Notes under the pieces: generated by a model
What the model saw: only the letters and a program-made list of their open reading frames with translations
Told to the model about the DNA's origin: nothing
The model's database searches: none
Made by a program: the position numbers and the translations under genes
Assembly (NCBI GenBank): GCA_009692725.1
Contig: SHYP01000015.1
Span: 1-33,557 of the forward strand
Direction: 5' to 3'
Length of the DNA stretch: 33,557 bases
Source: Dehalococcoidia bacterium
GTDB taxonomy: Bacteria; Chloroflexota; Dehalococcoidia; UBA2979
Shown here: in pieces, positions 15,578 to 23,188 of the stretch
Layout: each line of letters begins with the position of its first letter
How positions within the stretch are numbered: the first letter of the stretch is position 1

Positions 15578-17997
15578 GCACGGACGACAAGACGCTGGCG
15601 ACGCTGGAGTTCCCGGCCGTGCTGGCGCGGGCGGCGAGTCACGCCGCGTTCTCCGTGGGGCGCGAACGCGTGCTTGCGCTGCGGCCGACGAGCGACCGGG
15701 AGCTCGCGGCGCGCCGCCAGCGCGAGACCGGCGAGGCGGTGCACCTCGAACGGCTGGGCGTCGACCTCTCGCTGCGCGGCGCGCACGACGTGCGCGCGCA
15801 CGCGCGCGCCGCCGAGCGCGGGCACGTGCTCACCGTCGCGGAGCTGCTGGAGGTCGCGGGCACCGCGCGTGCCGGCGACCGGCTGCGCCGCGCCTTCGCG
15901 CGCTTGCAAGCGGACGCGCCGCTGCTGGCGACTGTCGCCGCGGGCATCGCCGAGCTCGGCCCGCTGCGCGCGCGCATCGAGCACGCCGTCGACGAGCGCG
16001 GTGAGGTCGCCGACCACGCGAGTGCCGCGCTCGCGACGATCCGCCGCGAAGCGGCAGCCGCACACGACCGTCTGCAGCAGCGCGTGCAGTCGCTCTTGCG
16101 CTCGGTCGAACTGCGCCAGGCACTGCAGGAGCCGATCGTCACGCTGCGCGATGGGCGCTACGTGGTGCCGGTGCGCGCGGAGGCGCGGTCAGCGGTCAGC
16201 GGCGTGGTACACGATACGTCGGCGTCGGGCGCGACCGTCTACGTCGAGCCGCTCGCGATCGTCGAGCTCGGGAACGCGTGGCGCGAGCTGCAGCTGCAGG
16301 AGCGCCACGAGGTCGACCGCATCCTGCGCGAGCTCGCCGCCGCGGTCGGCGCGCAGGCCGACGCGATCGTCGACTGTGTCGAGCGGCTCGGCGCGCTCGA
16401 TTGCGCGCTCGCGCGGGCACGCTACGCGCGCGCCATCGGCGCGCAGGCGCTCGCGAGCCGCAGCGTGGAGCAGGGCTGGCTCGTGCCGGCGCCCGCGGAG
16501 CTGCGTCTGGAAGGCGCGCGCCACCCGTTGCTCGCAGGCGCCGTCGTCCCGGTGTCGCTCGCGGCCGGCGATGACACGCGCGCGCTGCTGATCACCGGGC
16601 CTAACACCGGCGGCAAGACGGTGGCGCTGAAGACTGCGGGGCTGCTCTGCTTGATGGCGCTCGCCGGCCTGCCCGTGCCCGCCGAGGTAGGCACGCAGGT
16701 GCCGGCATACGACGCCGTGTTCGCGGACATCGGCGACGAGCAGTCGATCGCGCAGTCGCTCTCGACGTTCTCCGGGCACATGACCGCGGTCATCGACATC
16801 CTCGAACGCGCGACGGCGCGCTCGCTCGTGCTGCTCGACGAACTGGGCGCGGGCACGGACCCGACCGAGGGCGCCGCGCTCGCCATCGCGATCGTCGAGC
16901 GCCTGCGCGAGACCGGCGTGACGCTCATCGCGACGACGCACCACAGCGAGCTGAAGCTGTACGCGCACCGCACCGAGGGCGTGCGCAACGCCTCGGTGGA
17001 GTTCGACCTCGAGACGCTCTCGCCGACGTTCCGCCTGACGATGGGGCTGCCGGGGCAGTCGAACGCGCTCGCCATCGCGGCGCGGCTCGGGCTGCCCGCG
17101 GACGTCGTCGCGGCGGCGCGCGCCGGGCTCTCACGCGAGCAGCGCGAGCTGGAAGGCGTGCTCGCGGAGCTGCGCGCGCAGCTGACGAGCGCGACGGCGC
17201 AGGCGGAGCACGCCGCGCGCGACGCAGCGGCGGCCGGTGGGCTGCGCGCGGAGCTCGAGCAGCGCATCGCTACGCTGGCCGCCGACACCGAGGCGCTGCG
17301 CGCCGAGGCGCGGCAGGCCGTGCACGAAGAGCTGCGCGACACGGAGCGGCTGGTGCGGCGCACGCGCCAGCAGGTGGAGACGGCGCGGCTCGCGCAGGCG
17401 GAGGCGGACCTCGCGCGTGCGCGCGGGGCGGCCGCCGCGCTCGCCGCCGCGGACGCGGCGCGTGCAGACGCCGTCGGGCACGCGTCGCAGCCGGCCGTCG
17501 CGGCGCCACTCGTGGCGGCGGTGGACGGCGGCGTCGTGCGCGTCGGGGCAGGCTCGCGCGTGCAGCTGCGCGGCATCGCGTCGCCGGGCGAGGCGCTGAG
17601 CGCCCCCGACGCTGCGGGTGAGTTCGAAGTGCAGCTCGGCGCGCTGCGCACGCGCGTGCGGCTGCAGCAGGTCGTCGCGGCGGGGCCACCCGGCATGGGC
17701 CCGCCACTTGCCCCGCGCACCCCGGCCCCACCGCCCGCGCCGGTCGCCGATGAGATCGAAGTGCGCGGGCAGACGCTGGACGAGGCGCTGCCGCGCGTCG
17801 AGGCGTTCCTCGATCACGCGGCGCGCGTGGGCAAGGCGCGTGTGCTGGTGATTCACGGCAAAGGCACGGGCACGCTGCGGCGCGCCGTGCGCGAGCTGTT
17901 CGACCGCCATCCGCTGGTGACCGGCTACGAGACCGCCGGGCGCACCGAGGGCGGCGAGGGCGTGACCGCGGTGTTCCTGGCGGCGACCGGGCGGTGA
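15574..17997 (+). CDS. mutS2: MutS2 family ATPase/nuclease with Smr domain
   Basis: MutS-like protein of about 807 residues that suppresses homologous recombination or rescues collided ribosomes in studied bacteria; it lacks the mismatch-recognition domain of MutS1. Walker A is GPNTGGKT (near 342-350), Walker B LVLLDELGAGTDPTEG, followed by ATTHHSELK. A coiled-coil-like Ala/Arg/Glu-rich region spans roughly 520-640. The C-terminal Smr endonuclease domain carries IEVRGQTLDEAL (near 727) and HGKGTGTLR (near 760). No ATG, GTG or TTG exists before the conserved N-terminus. The frame begins best at CTG 15574, overlapping the selA stop as CTGA, just after GGGGAG. Either CTG is used or an ATG was mutated. 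Confidence 0.95.
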   Translation: MSTDDKTLATLEFPAVLARAASHAAFSVGRERVLALRPTSDRELAARRQRETGEAVHLERLGVDLSLRGAHDVRAHARAAERGHVLTVAELLEVAGTARAGDRLRRAFARLQADAPLLATVAAGIAELGPLRARIEHAVDERGEVADHASAALATIRREAAAAHDRLQQRVQSLLRSVELRQALQEPIVTLRDGRYVVPVRAEARSAVSGVVHDTSASGATVYVEPLAIVELGNAWRELQLQERHEVDRILRELAAAVGAQADAIVDCVERLGALDCALARARYARAIGAQALASRSVEQGWLVPAPAELRLEGARHPLLAGAVVPVSLAAGDDTRALLITGPNTGGKTVALKTAGLLCLMALAGLPVPAEVGTQVPAYDAVFADIGDEQSIAQSLSTFSGHMTAVIDILERATARSLVLLDELGAGTDPTEGAALAIAIVERLRETGVTLIATTHHSELKLYAHRTEGVRNASVEFDLETLSPTFRLTMGLPGQSNALAIAARLGLPADVVAAARAGLSREQRELEGVLAELRAQLTSATAQAEHAARDAAAAGGLRAELEQRIATLAADTEALRAEARQAVHEELRDTERLVRRTRQQVETARLAQAEADLARARGAAAALAAADAARADAVGHASQPAVAAPLVAAVDGGVVRVGAGSRVQLRGIASPGEALSAPDAAGEFEVQLGALRTRVRLQQVVAAGPPGMGPPLAPRTPAPPPAPVADEIEVRGQTLDEALPRVEAFLDHAARVGKARVLVIHGKGTGTLRRAVRELFDRHPLVTGYETAGRTEGGEGVTAVFLAATGR

Positions 17998-18418
17998 CGC
18001 GCACCGCGCAGCTCTTCCTGCCGCGGTCGTGATGCCGGTCGCGGGCGTGGCGCTGGGGGCGGCCGGACTGGTGAAGCCGGGCTGGCTCGCGGGGTCGCGG
18101 CGCATGACGCACACGCACGTGCAGCTCGTCGGGTGGCTGTTCAACACCGTGGTCGGCGTAGCCTAGTGGATGTTGCCGCGCGTACCGGGCACGGTCGCGC
18201 CCGCGGCGCTCGTCGTGGGCGCCTGGGCGGCGCTCAACGGCGGCTTGCTGCTGCGCAGCGCGCACGACCTCGCAGGCGACGGCGTGCTGGTGGCGCCGGC
18301 GGGCGCACGCTGGGCGGTCGCGGCGCTCGATCTCGGCGGCACAAGCGTGCTCGGCTGGGCGCTGTGGCGGCGCATCCGCCCGCCTTCGGCGCGCCCGCGG
18401 GATGCCGGCGGGCACTAG
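17994..18418 (+). pseudogene. Broken heme-copper-oxidase-subunit-I-like small membrane protein
   Basis: Reconstructed product of about 141 residues with four hydrophobic segments. The THTHVQLVGWLFNTVVGVA segment, then WMLPRVPG, resembles the His-rich helices of cbb3/heme-copper oxidase subunit I-like small proteins. GTG 17994 overlaps the mutS2 stop (GTGA) and reads VTRTAQLFLP. A missing base near 18020-18024 shifts the frame to AVVMPVAGVALGAAGLVKPGW, and a TAG at 18164-18166 replaces what is normally Tyr or Phe before WMLPR. With one base added the total length is a multiple of three, supporting the reading. Either a recent pseudogene or two sequence errors; function is inferred only from the His motif. 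Confidence 0.7.
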
Positions 18419-18508
18419 CCGGACGGCCGTTTACTCGTTCTTTACAGGCCTTCTACCTCCCGGCGCCCCGCCGCCCTCATCGCGTGGGGCGGGCTGTGCG
18501 AGTCTTAT

Positions 18509-18566
18509 GGTGCACCGCCGACGGGCGGCAGTTGTGAGCCGCGCATGTCGCCCCCGGCGGTGCACC
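18509..18566 (+). repeat. 12-bp perfect inverted repeat upstream of the Cys-cluster gene
   Basis: GGTGCACCGCCG (18509-18520) is perfectly complementary to CGGCGGTGCACC (18555-18566), with 34 bases between. The first arm begins inside a -10-like TATGGT (18506-18511). The ATG at 18545 lies in the loop, and GTG 18560 lies in the second arm. It could be a leader hairpin or a split operator. No T-run follows, so it does not look like a terminator. Confidence 0.55.
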
Positions 18567-19615
18567 TGGGAGTAGCCTCACCGTTGACGCTCAACTGCAC
18601 GAGTTGCGAAGCACCGATCGACGGGCCGCCCGTGTTCGACGACGGCCGCGCCTTCTGCTGCCGCGGTTGCGCCGCCGGCGGCCCGTGCCTGTGCGACTAC
18701 GGACACCGCGAGGCGACCACGCCTTCGGGCGTGCCCGAGCCCGCATACGCTCCCGCGCCGTCAGCCGCCGCAACGGCGGCGCCTGCGCTGCTGCGTGTCA
18801 GCGGCTTCGACGATCAGCGCGAGCTGCTCGCGTTCGGACTCGCGCTGGAGGAGCGGCCGGAGGTCGAAGCGCTCTCGCTCGTACGCGCACGCCTCGACGA
18901 CTGCTGGTTCGCGGTGGTGATCGCCGATGCACCGACGCTCGCGCGCGTCCTGCGCGAGCTGCCGGGCTTCGACGTCGTGGCCGAGCCGCAGGACGCCGGT
19001 GTCGAGGCGGCGCTGCACGCCGGCGCGCGCCCCACGCCCGACGCCGCGCCGGGAGCACGCATGCCGATGCGGGCTCCGCGCGAGCCGCGCACCACGGAGC
19101 CGGCCGCCGCCGGGCGCGCCGCCCCCGATGCGCCGCTCGTGCTGCCGTCGCGCCCGCGCTTTCGCCTGCCGTCGGCTGAGGCGGTGTCGGCTGCGCCGAG
19201 CGCGCCGCCGATTGAGTCGACGCCAGCGGTCGAACGCCACGAGGCCAGCGTGGTCGCCGTTGCCCCCACACCCAGCGCGCCGAAGCTGGTTGCGGCGGCG
19301 GACCGCCCGGGCGGGGCCGCGCCGATCCGCGAGCACCTGACGCTGGTCGTGTCGCCCTTCCGCTCCTTCGTGGCGCTCAGCGAGTTCCAGGACGCTGTGC
19401 GCGCGCTGCCCGGCGTGGCGGAGCTTCGCGTGCGGCGCTTCTACCGCGGCACGCTGCAGCTCGCCATCGACTACGACGACGTGCTGCCGTTCACGACGCG
19501 GCTGCGCGAGCTGCCGGGGTGCGCGTGGACGCTCGTGACCGAATCGCCGGACCTCGTCGAGCTGTCGCTCGGCGCGGAGCCGGACGCACCAGCGGCGGCG
19601 TCGACGCATGCCTGA
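18545..19615 (+). CDS. Cys-cluster protein with two internal repeat domains, function unknown
   Basis: 356 residues from ATG 18545; GTG 18560 and TTG 18584 are alternative starts nearer the first Cys. The N-terminus carries seven Cys (18, 21, 38, 39, 42, 48, 50) in CTSC, FCCRGC and GPCLC, like the metal-binding segment at the front of copper-type P-type ATPases (CtpA/FixI). Two similar domains of about 65 residues follow (82-145 and 265-342). They share a VSxF start, a helix, an LP-x-V turn and an LRELPG near the end, suggesting a duplicated ferredoxin-like fold. A Pro/Ala-rich linker joins them. There are no transmembrane helices. I do not know the function; metal binding is likely. It overlaps the next gene by eight bases. 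Confidence 0.75.
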   Translation: MSPPAVHLGVASPLTLNCTSCEAPIDGPPVFDDGRAFCCRGCAAGGPCLCDYGHREATTPSGVPEPAYAPAPSAAATAAPALLRVSGFDDQRELLAFGLALEERPEVEALSLVRARLDDCWFAVVIADAPTLARVLRELPGFDVVAEPQDAGVEAALHAGARPTPDAAPGARMPMRAPREPRTTEPAAAGRAAPDAPLVLPSRPRFRLPSAEAVSAAPSAPPIESTPAVERHEASVVAVAPTPSAPKLVAAADRPGGAAPIREHLTLVVSPFRSFVALSEFQDAVRALPGVAELRVRRFYRGTLQLAIDYDDVLPFTTRLRELPGCAWTLVTESPDLVELSLGAEPDAPAAASTHA

Positions 19616-19850
19616 GCCGCGCCCGCGCGGCCCTGGCGGTGTGATCGCCGGCTTGCTCAGTGGGCTGGCGCTGCTCTGGGTGCTCGGCCGCGTCGCGGTG
19701 TTCGTCACGCTCGCGTTGTCGCTGTTCCTCGTCGCGTTCCTCGGCTACTTCACGCTGCCGTTCCTGTTCCTCGGCGTCGCGCTGGTGGTGCTGGCGGCCG
19801 GCCGCGGGCAACACCTCGCGCGACGGCTGCGCCGCGGGCGCACGCGCTAG
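19608..19850 (+). CDS. Small two-helix membrane protein, unknown function
   Basis: 80 residues with two or three hydrophobic segments between about 12 and 64 and a basic C-terminus (RRLRRGRTR), which should face the cytoplasm. ATG 19608 overlaps the end of the Cys-cluster gene by eight bases, so translation is coupled and the two products may work together. No family was recognised. GC content and codon use match the neighbours. Confidence 0.65.
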   Translation: MPEPRPRGPGGVIAGLLSGLALLWVLGRVAVFVTLALSLFLVAFLGYFTLPFLFLGVALVVLAAGRGQHLARRLRRGRTR

Positions 19851-19854
19851 CCGC

Positions 19855-20938
19855 ATGCCGCCCATCGCGCCCACCCGCCTGCCGACGCCGACCGCGGCCG
19901 ACCGGCTGCCGCTCAGCCGCATCGAGCCTGCCCGCGAGCTCGTGGAGCTCGCCGGCGCCGCGTTCTGCCGCTCGCGCGGCATGCTGCCGCTCGTGTTCGC
20001 GACTGGACTCTGGGCGCTCACGACGACATTCGCCCACGGCAACCCCGTCGAGTTCGTGCGCGAGGCGGGCCGGCTGTCGGCGCTCGCGGGCGACGACCCA
20101 GCGCTGCACGCGCAAATGACGGCGCTCGGCGGCGACGTGCTCGCGTCGGCATGGTGGGTGCTGCGCTGGGGTGCGCTGCTCGCGACGCCGTCGCTGGTCG
20201 CGATCGCGGCGCTCGCGCTGCACGCGCTGCGCCGCCGCGCGACCGCCGCGAGACCGCCGCGAGACCGCCGCGAGACACGATGCCGCGCTCGCCGTCGTGC
20301 TCGCGAGCATCGCGCTCCCGAAGCTCGTCGCGCTGGCGAGCGGGCAAGGACAGCCGCGCGTCACGCACCTGTTCGCGCTGGTGGTGCCGGCCTTCGTCGC
20401 GTATGCGTACGCCGAGCGGCGCGCCGCGCCGTTCGGCCGCTTCGGCGTGCAGCGGCGGCAACTGCTGGTCACCGCGGCGCTGTGCGCGGCCGCGCTGGCG
20501 GCGATCGCCGTGCTCCCGCGGCTGCCCGCGTACGAGGGCGCGCCGCGCACGGCGCTCGCGAGCCTCGCGCACCATGCGCCGCGAGCGCCGAGCCCCGACG
20601 TCGTCGCCGCGGCCGCGTTCCTCGTGCGCGAGGCGGGTGCGGGCGGGGTGCTGGCGGACTCGGAGCGCAGCGCGGCGGTGATGCTCGCGACAGGTGACTT
20701 CGCGCGCTTCCGCACGCCCGCGGACGAGGATGGCGACGCGCTCGTGCGGTCGCCGCAGGGCAGCGTACGCTTCGTGCTGGTGTGTCGGCCGCTGGCGGGC
20801 GCCGACGCCGGCGCGCTCGAGCGCGCACATCCGCGGCTGTTCGCGGACGGCGCACCCGGCATGACGCTCGCGTTCGAGGCGGGCGTGTATCGCATCTACC
20901 GCGTCGAGGACACCGTGCCCGCGACGAGCAGACCGTAA
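19855..20938 (+). pseudogene. GT39-like membrane protein split by an 11-bp repeat frameshift
   Basis: Reconstructed as about 353 residues of membrane protein. The first part runs from ATG 19855 to about 20250 (hydrophobic segments near residues 43-60 and 100-122). The second continues in another frame from about 20270 with AALAVVLASIALPKLVAL, HLFALVVPAFVAYAY and a soluble tail containing GGVLADSERSAAVMLATGDF and YRIYRVED. The tail resembles the C-terminal soluble domain of GT39/ArnT-like membrane glycosyltransferases; the catalytic N-terminal part of such enzymes is not seen, so this may be half a protein. The break coincides with an 11-base tandem repeat. Removing two repeat copies restores one frame exactly. 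Confidence 0.65.
20239..20276 (+). repeat. 11-bp tandem repeat causing a frameshift
   Basis: Three consecutive copies of GAGACCGCCGC (the first, 20239-20249, has C for A at position 2; then 20250-20260 and 20261-20271), followed by a partial GAGAC (20272-20276). Eleven is not a multiple of three, so each gain or loss changes frame. With a single copy the flanking frames fuse as RRRATAARHDAALAVV, which reads like natural protein. Confidence 0.85.
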
Positions 20939-20951
20939 GGCAGGTCGGCCG

Positions 20952-21819
20952 ATGAGCGAGATCACGCGTGTGCTCTGGGTGCGCATCGTCATGGCGTGCG
21001 CGTGGGTCGGCGCGCTCGCCGGCGGCGTGGCGATCGTCGATCCGGACGCGGGCACCGCAGCGCTCGGCGTGGTACTCGTTGTGGCCACTGCCGCCTTCAG
21101 CATGGTGCGGCCGGTGCGCCTCAGCCATTACGCGTTCGCCGGCGCCGCCGCGGCCGCGTACGCGCTAACGCTCGGGCTGCGCTCGACGGCGGCGAGCGCC
21201 GACCCCGACGCGCCGTACCTGGCGGCCGCCGCGCTGGGCGCGTTCGGCATCGCGCTCACGGCGCTCGTCGGCGACCAGATCCGCCGCTCGCTCGTGCAGC
21301 ACGACCGCGAGCTGACGACGCACGCGCGGCTTATCGACGAGCTCGAGACGTTCGAGGCCGGGACGGGCGCGGTGAAGCGCTCGCACGCCGAGCGACTGAT
21401 CCGCGAAGAGGTGGAGCGCGCGCACCGCTACGGGCGGCAACTCGCGCTGGTGGTGCTGGGCCCGGACCGCTGGGAGGACGTACTGCTCGACCGTGGGGTA
21501 GCGGCCGCAGAGGAGCTGGTCGCCGCCGCGTCCCGCGCGTACATCGGCAGCGCGCGCGATCGACCGCGTGATTCACATCGAGGGGCCGGACTTCGCAGTG
21601 CTGCTCCCGGAGACGGACCTCGACGGCGCACAGCTGGCGGCAGAGAAGCTTGGCGCGGACGGCGCGACGCAGTTCGGTGTGGTCGTGCGCGCCGGTGTGG
21701 CCGCCTTCCCGGAAGACGACGTGAGCGGATCGGGGCTGCTGGCGGAAGCGGAGCAGGCGCTCGCCTTCGCGCGGCTCGCACAGATCCCCGTGGCGAGCCG
21801 CACCCTGCTGCTCGGCTGA
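20952..21819 (+). pseudogene. Membrane-anchored degenerate GGDEF-like protein with a frameshift
   Basis: The N-terminal half has about four hydrophobic helices (residues 8-115), then a helical linker and the start of a GGDEF-like domain (RSHAERLIREEVERAHRYGR). The second half, in another frame, has DRVIHIEGPDFAVLLPETDL. Joining them needs removal of one base in the GCGCGCG run at about 21550-21559, giving 288 residues. The signature position reads EGPDF instead of GGDEF, so diguanylate cyclase activity would be lost even in the repaired protein. Such domains can still bind nucleotides or act structurally. The start ATG 20952 has only a weak purine-rich stretch upstream. Confidence 0.7.
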
Positions 21820-21833
21820 GTCACGCTGCTCGG

Positions 21834-22484
21834 CTAGTTCGCGCTCTGGGCGCGGCTGAGCTCGTCGGGGCGCTCCTCGACGTCCGCATTGATGCCCTCG
21901 AGATGGCAGTGGTCGTTGTACGTGGCGATCACGTCGCGGCCCTGCTCGCGCACCAGCGTCGTGAGGCCACAGTTTGCGGTGTACACCTGCGCATACACGT
22001 CGGGCGGCAACGCGCAGAGCTCTGCGACGATCGCGCCGAGCACGCCGCCGTGCAAGACGGCGATGGCGATGTCCGTGGTGTGCCGCGCGGCAAGCTCCGC
22101 GATCCCCGCGCCGACGCGCGCGCGAAACGCCGGGAGGCCCTCCTCGCCCGGCACCTGGCCGACGCCCCAGCCGCGCTCAGCGCGGCCCCAGCGCGCGGCG
22201 GCATCCTCGTAGCGCAGCCCCTGCGCCTCGCCGAAGTGGTACTCGCGCAGCGCGTCCACCTCCACCACCGCGAGCCTGGTCGCGGCCGCGACAGCGTCGG
22301 CGGTCTCCCGCGCGCGGCGCAGCGGGCTCGAGTAGAGGGCGCTCGCGCCCGCGCTCGCGAGCCGCGCCGCGACCGCTGCCGCCTGGCGGCGTCCGAGCGG
22401 CGTCAGCGGCACATCGAGCCAGCCCTGGATCAGCCGCTCCGCGTTGCCGGTCGACTCGCCGTGGCGGACCAGCAGCAACGTCAC
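21834..22484 (-). CDS. Histidine phosphatase (phosphoglycerate mutase-like) family protein
   Basis: Cytosolic phosphatase of 216 residues. The phosphohistidine motif LLLVRHGEST is at the N-terminus, followed by LIQGWLDVPLTPLGRRQA, YSSPLRRARETA, the acidic REYHFGEAQGL and the second catalytic His in AVLHGGVLGAI. The family covers cofactor-type mutases, sugar-phosphate phosphatases, alpha-ribazole phosphatase and a phosphoserine phosphatase subgroup, and these cannot be separated from sequence alone. The start is a GTG at 22484 with only CAGG upstream. It follows the Nudix gene by 24 bases, so they form a two-gene unit. Confidence 0.9.
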   Translation of the reverse strand: MTLLLVRHGESTGNAERLIQGWLDVPLTPLGRRQAAAVAARLASAGASALYSSPLRRARETADAVAAATRLAVVEVDALREYHFGEAQGLRYEDAAARWGRAERGWGVGQVPGEEGLPAFRARVGAGIAELAARHTTDIAIAVLHGGVLGAIVAELCALPPDVYAQVYTANCGLTTLVREQGRDVIATYNDHCHLEGINADVEERPDELSRAQSAN

Positions 22485-22508
22485 CCTGCACTCACTGCGC
22501 GAACGCGC

Positions 22509-23075
22509 TCACCGCGGGATCTCGTCGCGCGCCAGCAAGTCGAGGAACTGCGTCAGCACCCGCGCCGTCGCGCCGAAGATCAGGTCCTCGCCAAAGTGGT
22601 ACGCGGTCATCTCCATCCCGTTCGGCATCACCATCATCTCGGAGGCATCGCCAGAGAGCAGGTAGGGCAACGGCACTTCGAGCAAGCGCTCCATCTCCAC
22701 GCGTGCGAAGCGGAACGGATACGGCGACGGCTCCGTGATCGCGCCGACGTACGGGCTCATCACGAAGTTGGAGCGCGTCACCACGTCGTCGAGGCGGCCG
22801 TAGACCTCGACGTGGTCGGGCGGTACGCCGATCTCCTCGTGAGTCTCGCGCAGCGCGGTGTGCAGCAGCGACTCGTCGTCGTCGTCGCGGGCGCCGCCTG
22901 GGAGGCTGATCTCGCCCTTGTGGTGCTCCACGCGGTGGGAGCGCACCTGGAACAGCACGTGCTCGGTGCCGTCGCGCTCGTAGAGCAGCAGCATGACCGC
23001 TGCCGGCATGTGTCCCTCGGACGTCACGAGCGTGGGGCGCACACCCTGCAGCAGTTCGCGCGTGCGGTCTCGCAC
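22509..23075 (-). CDS. Nudix hydrolase, CoA pyrophosphatase (NudL-like) type
   Basis: Hydrolase of 188 residues cleaving nucleotide diphosphate derivatives. The Nudix box is LPGGARDDDDESLLHTALRE running into THEEIGV, with the E-x7-RE-x2-EE-x-G core intact. The GGA-x-DD-x-D-x-SL spacing and the upstream LFQVRSHRVEHHKGE match the UPF0035/NudL group that acts on coenzyme A. GTG 23075 is preferred over GTG 23081 because AGGAGG ends five bases before it and overlaps the other. It lies just downstream of a tRNA on the same strand and leads into the histidine phosphatase gene. Confidence 0.9.
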   Translation of the reverse strand: MRDRTRELLQGVRPTLVTSEGHMPAAVMLLLYERDGTEHVLFQVRSHRVEHHKGEISLPGGARDDDDESLLHTALRETHEEIGVPPDHVEVYGRLDDVVTRSNFVMSPYVGAITEPSPYPFRFARVEMERLLEVPLPYLLSGDASEMMVMPNGMEMTAYHFGEDLIFGATARVLTQFLDLLARDEIPR

Positions 23076-23111
23076 AGCCACCTCCTGTCGCGCAGCGGGC
23101 GCTCGTGTGAC

Positions 23112-23188
23112 TGGTGGGCCCGCCAGGATTCGAACCTGGGACCGATCGGTTATGAGCCGACTGCTCTAGGCCGCTGAGCTACAGGCCC
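23112..23188 (-). tRNA. tRNA with CAT anticodon (Ile2 with lysidine, or elongator Met)
   Basis: A complete cloverleaf of 77 bases with encoded CCA. Acceptor GGGCCTG pairs with CGGGCCC (one G-T); the D stem is GCTC/GAGC; the anticodon stem GTCGG/CCGAT (one G-T) closes the loop CTCATAA; the T arm is CCAGG-TTCGAAT-CCTGG. The anticodon is at 23152-23154. The GGCTCATAACC anticodon arm resembles tRNA-Ile2 genes, whose C34 becomes lysidine by TilS. Elongator methionine is not excluded; identity needs a classifier. Confidence 0.95.

Noticed and set aside
22800..23177. Plus-strand frame ending with the peptide ARQDSNLGPIGYEPTALGR
   Set aside because: This is the well-known false protein produced by reading a tRNA backwards. 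The region holds the Nudix gene and the CAT tRNA on the minus strand.
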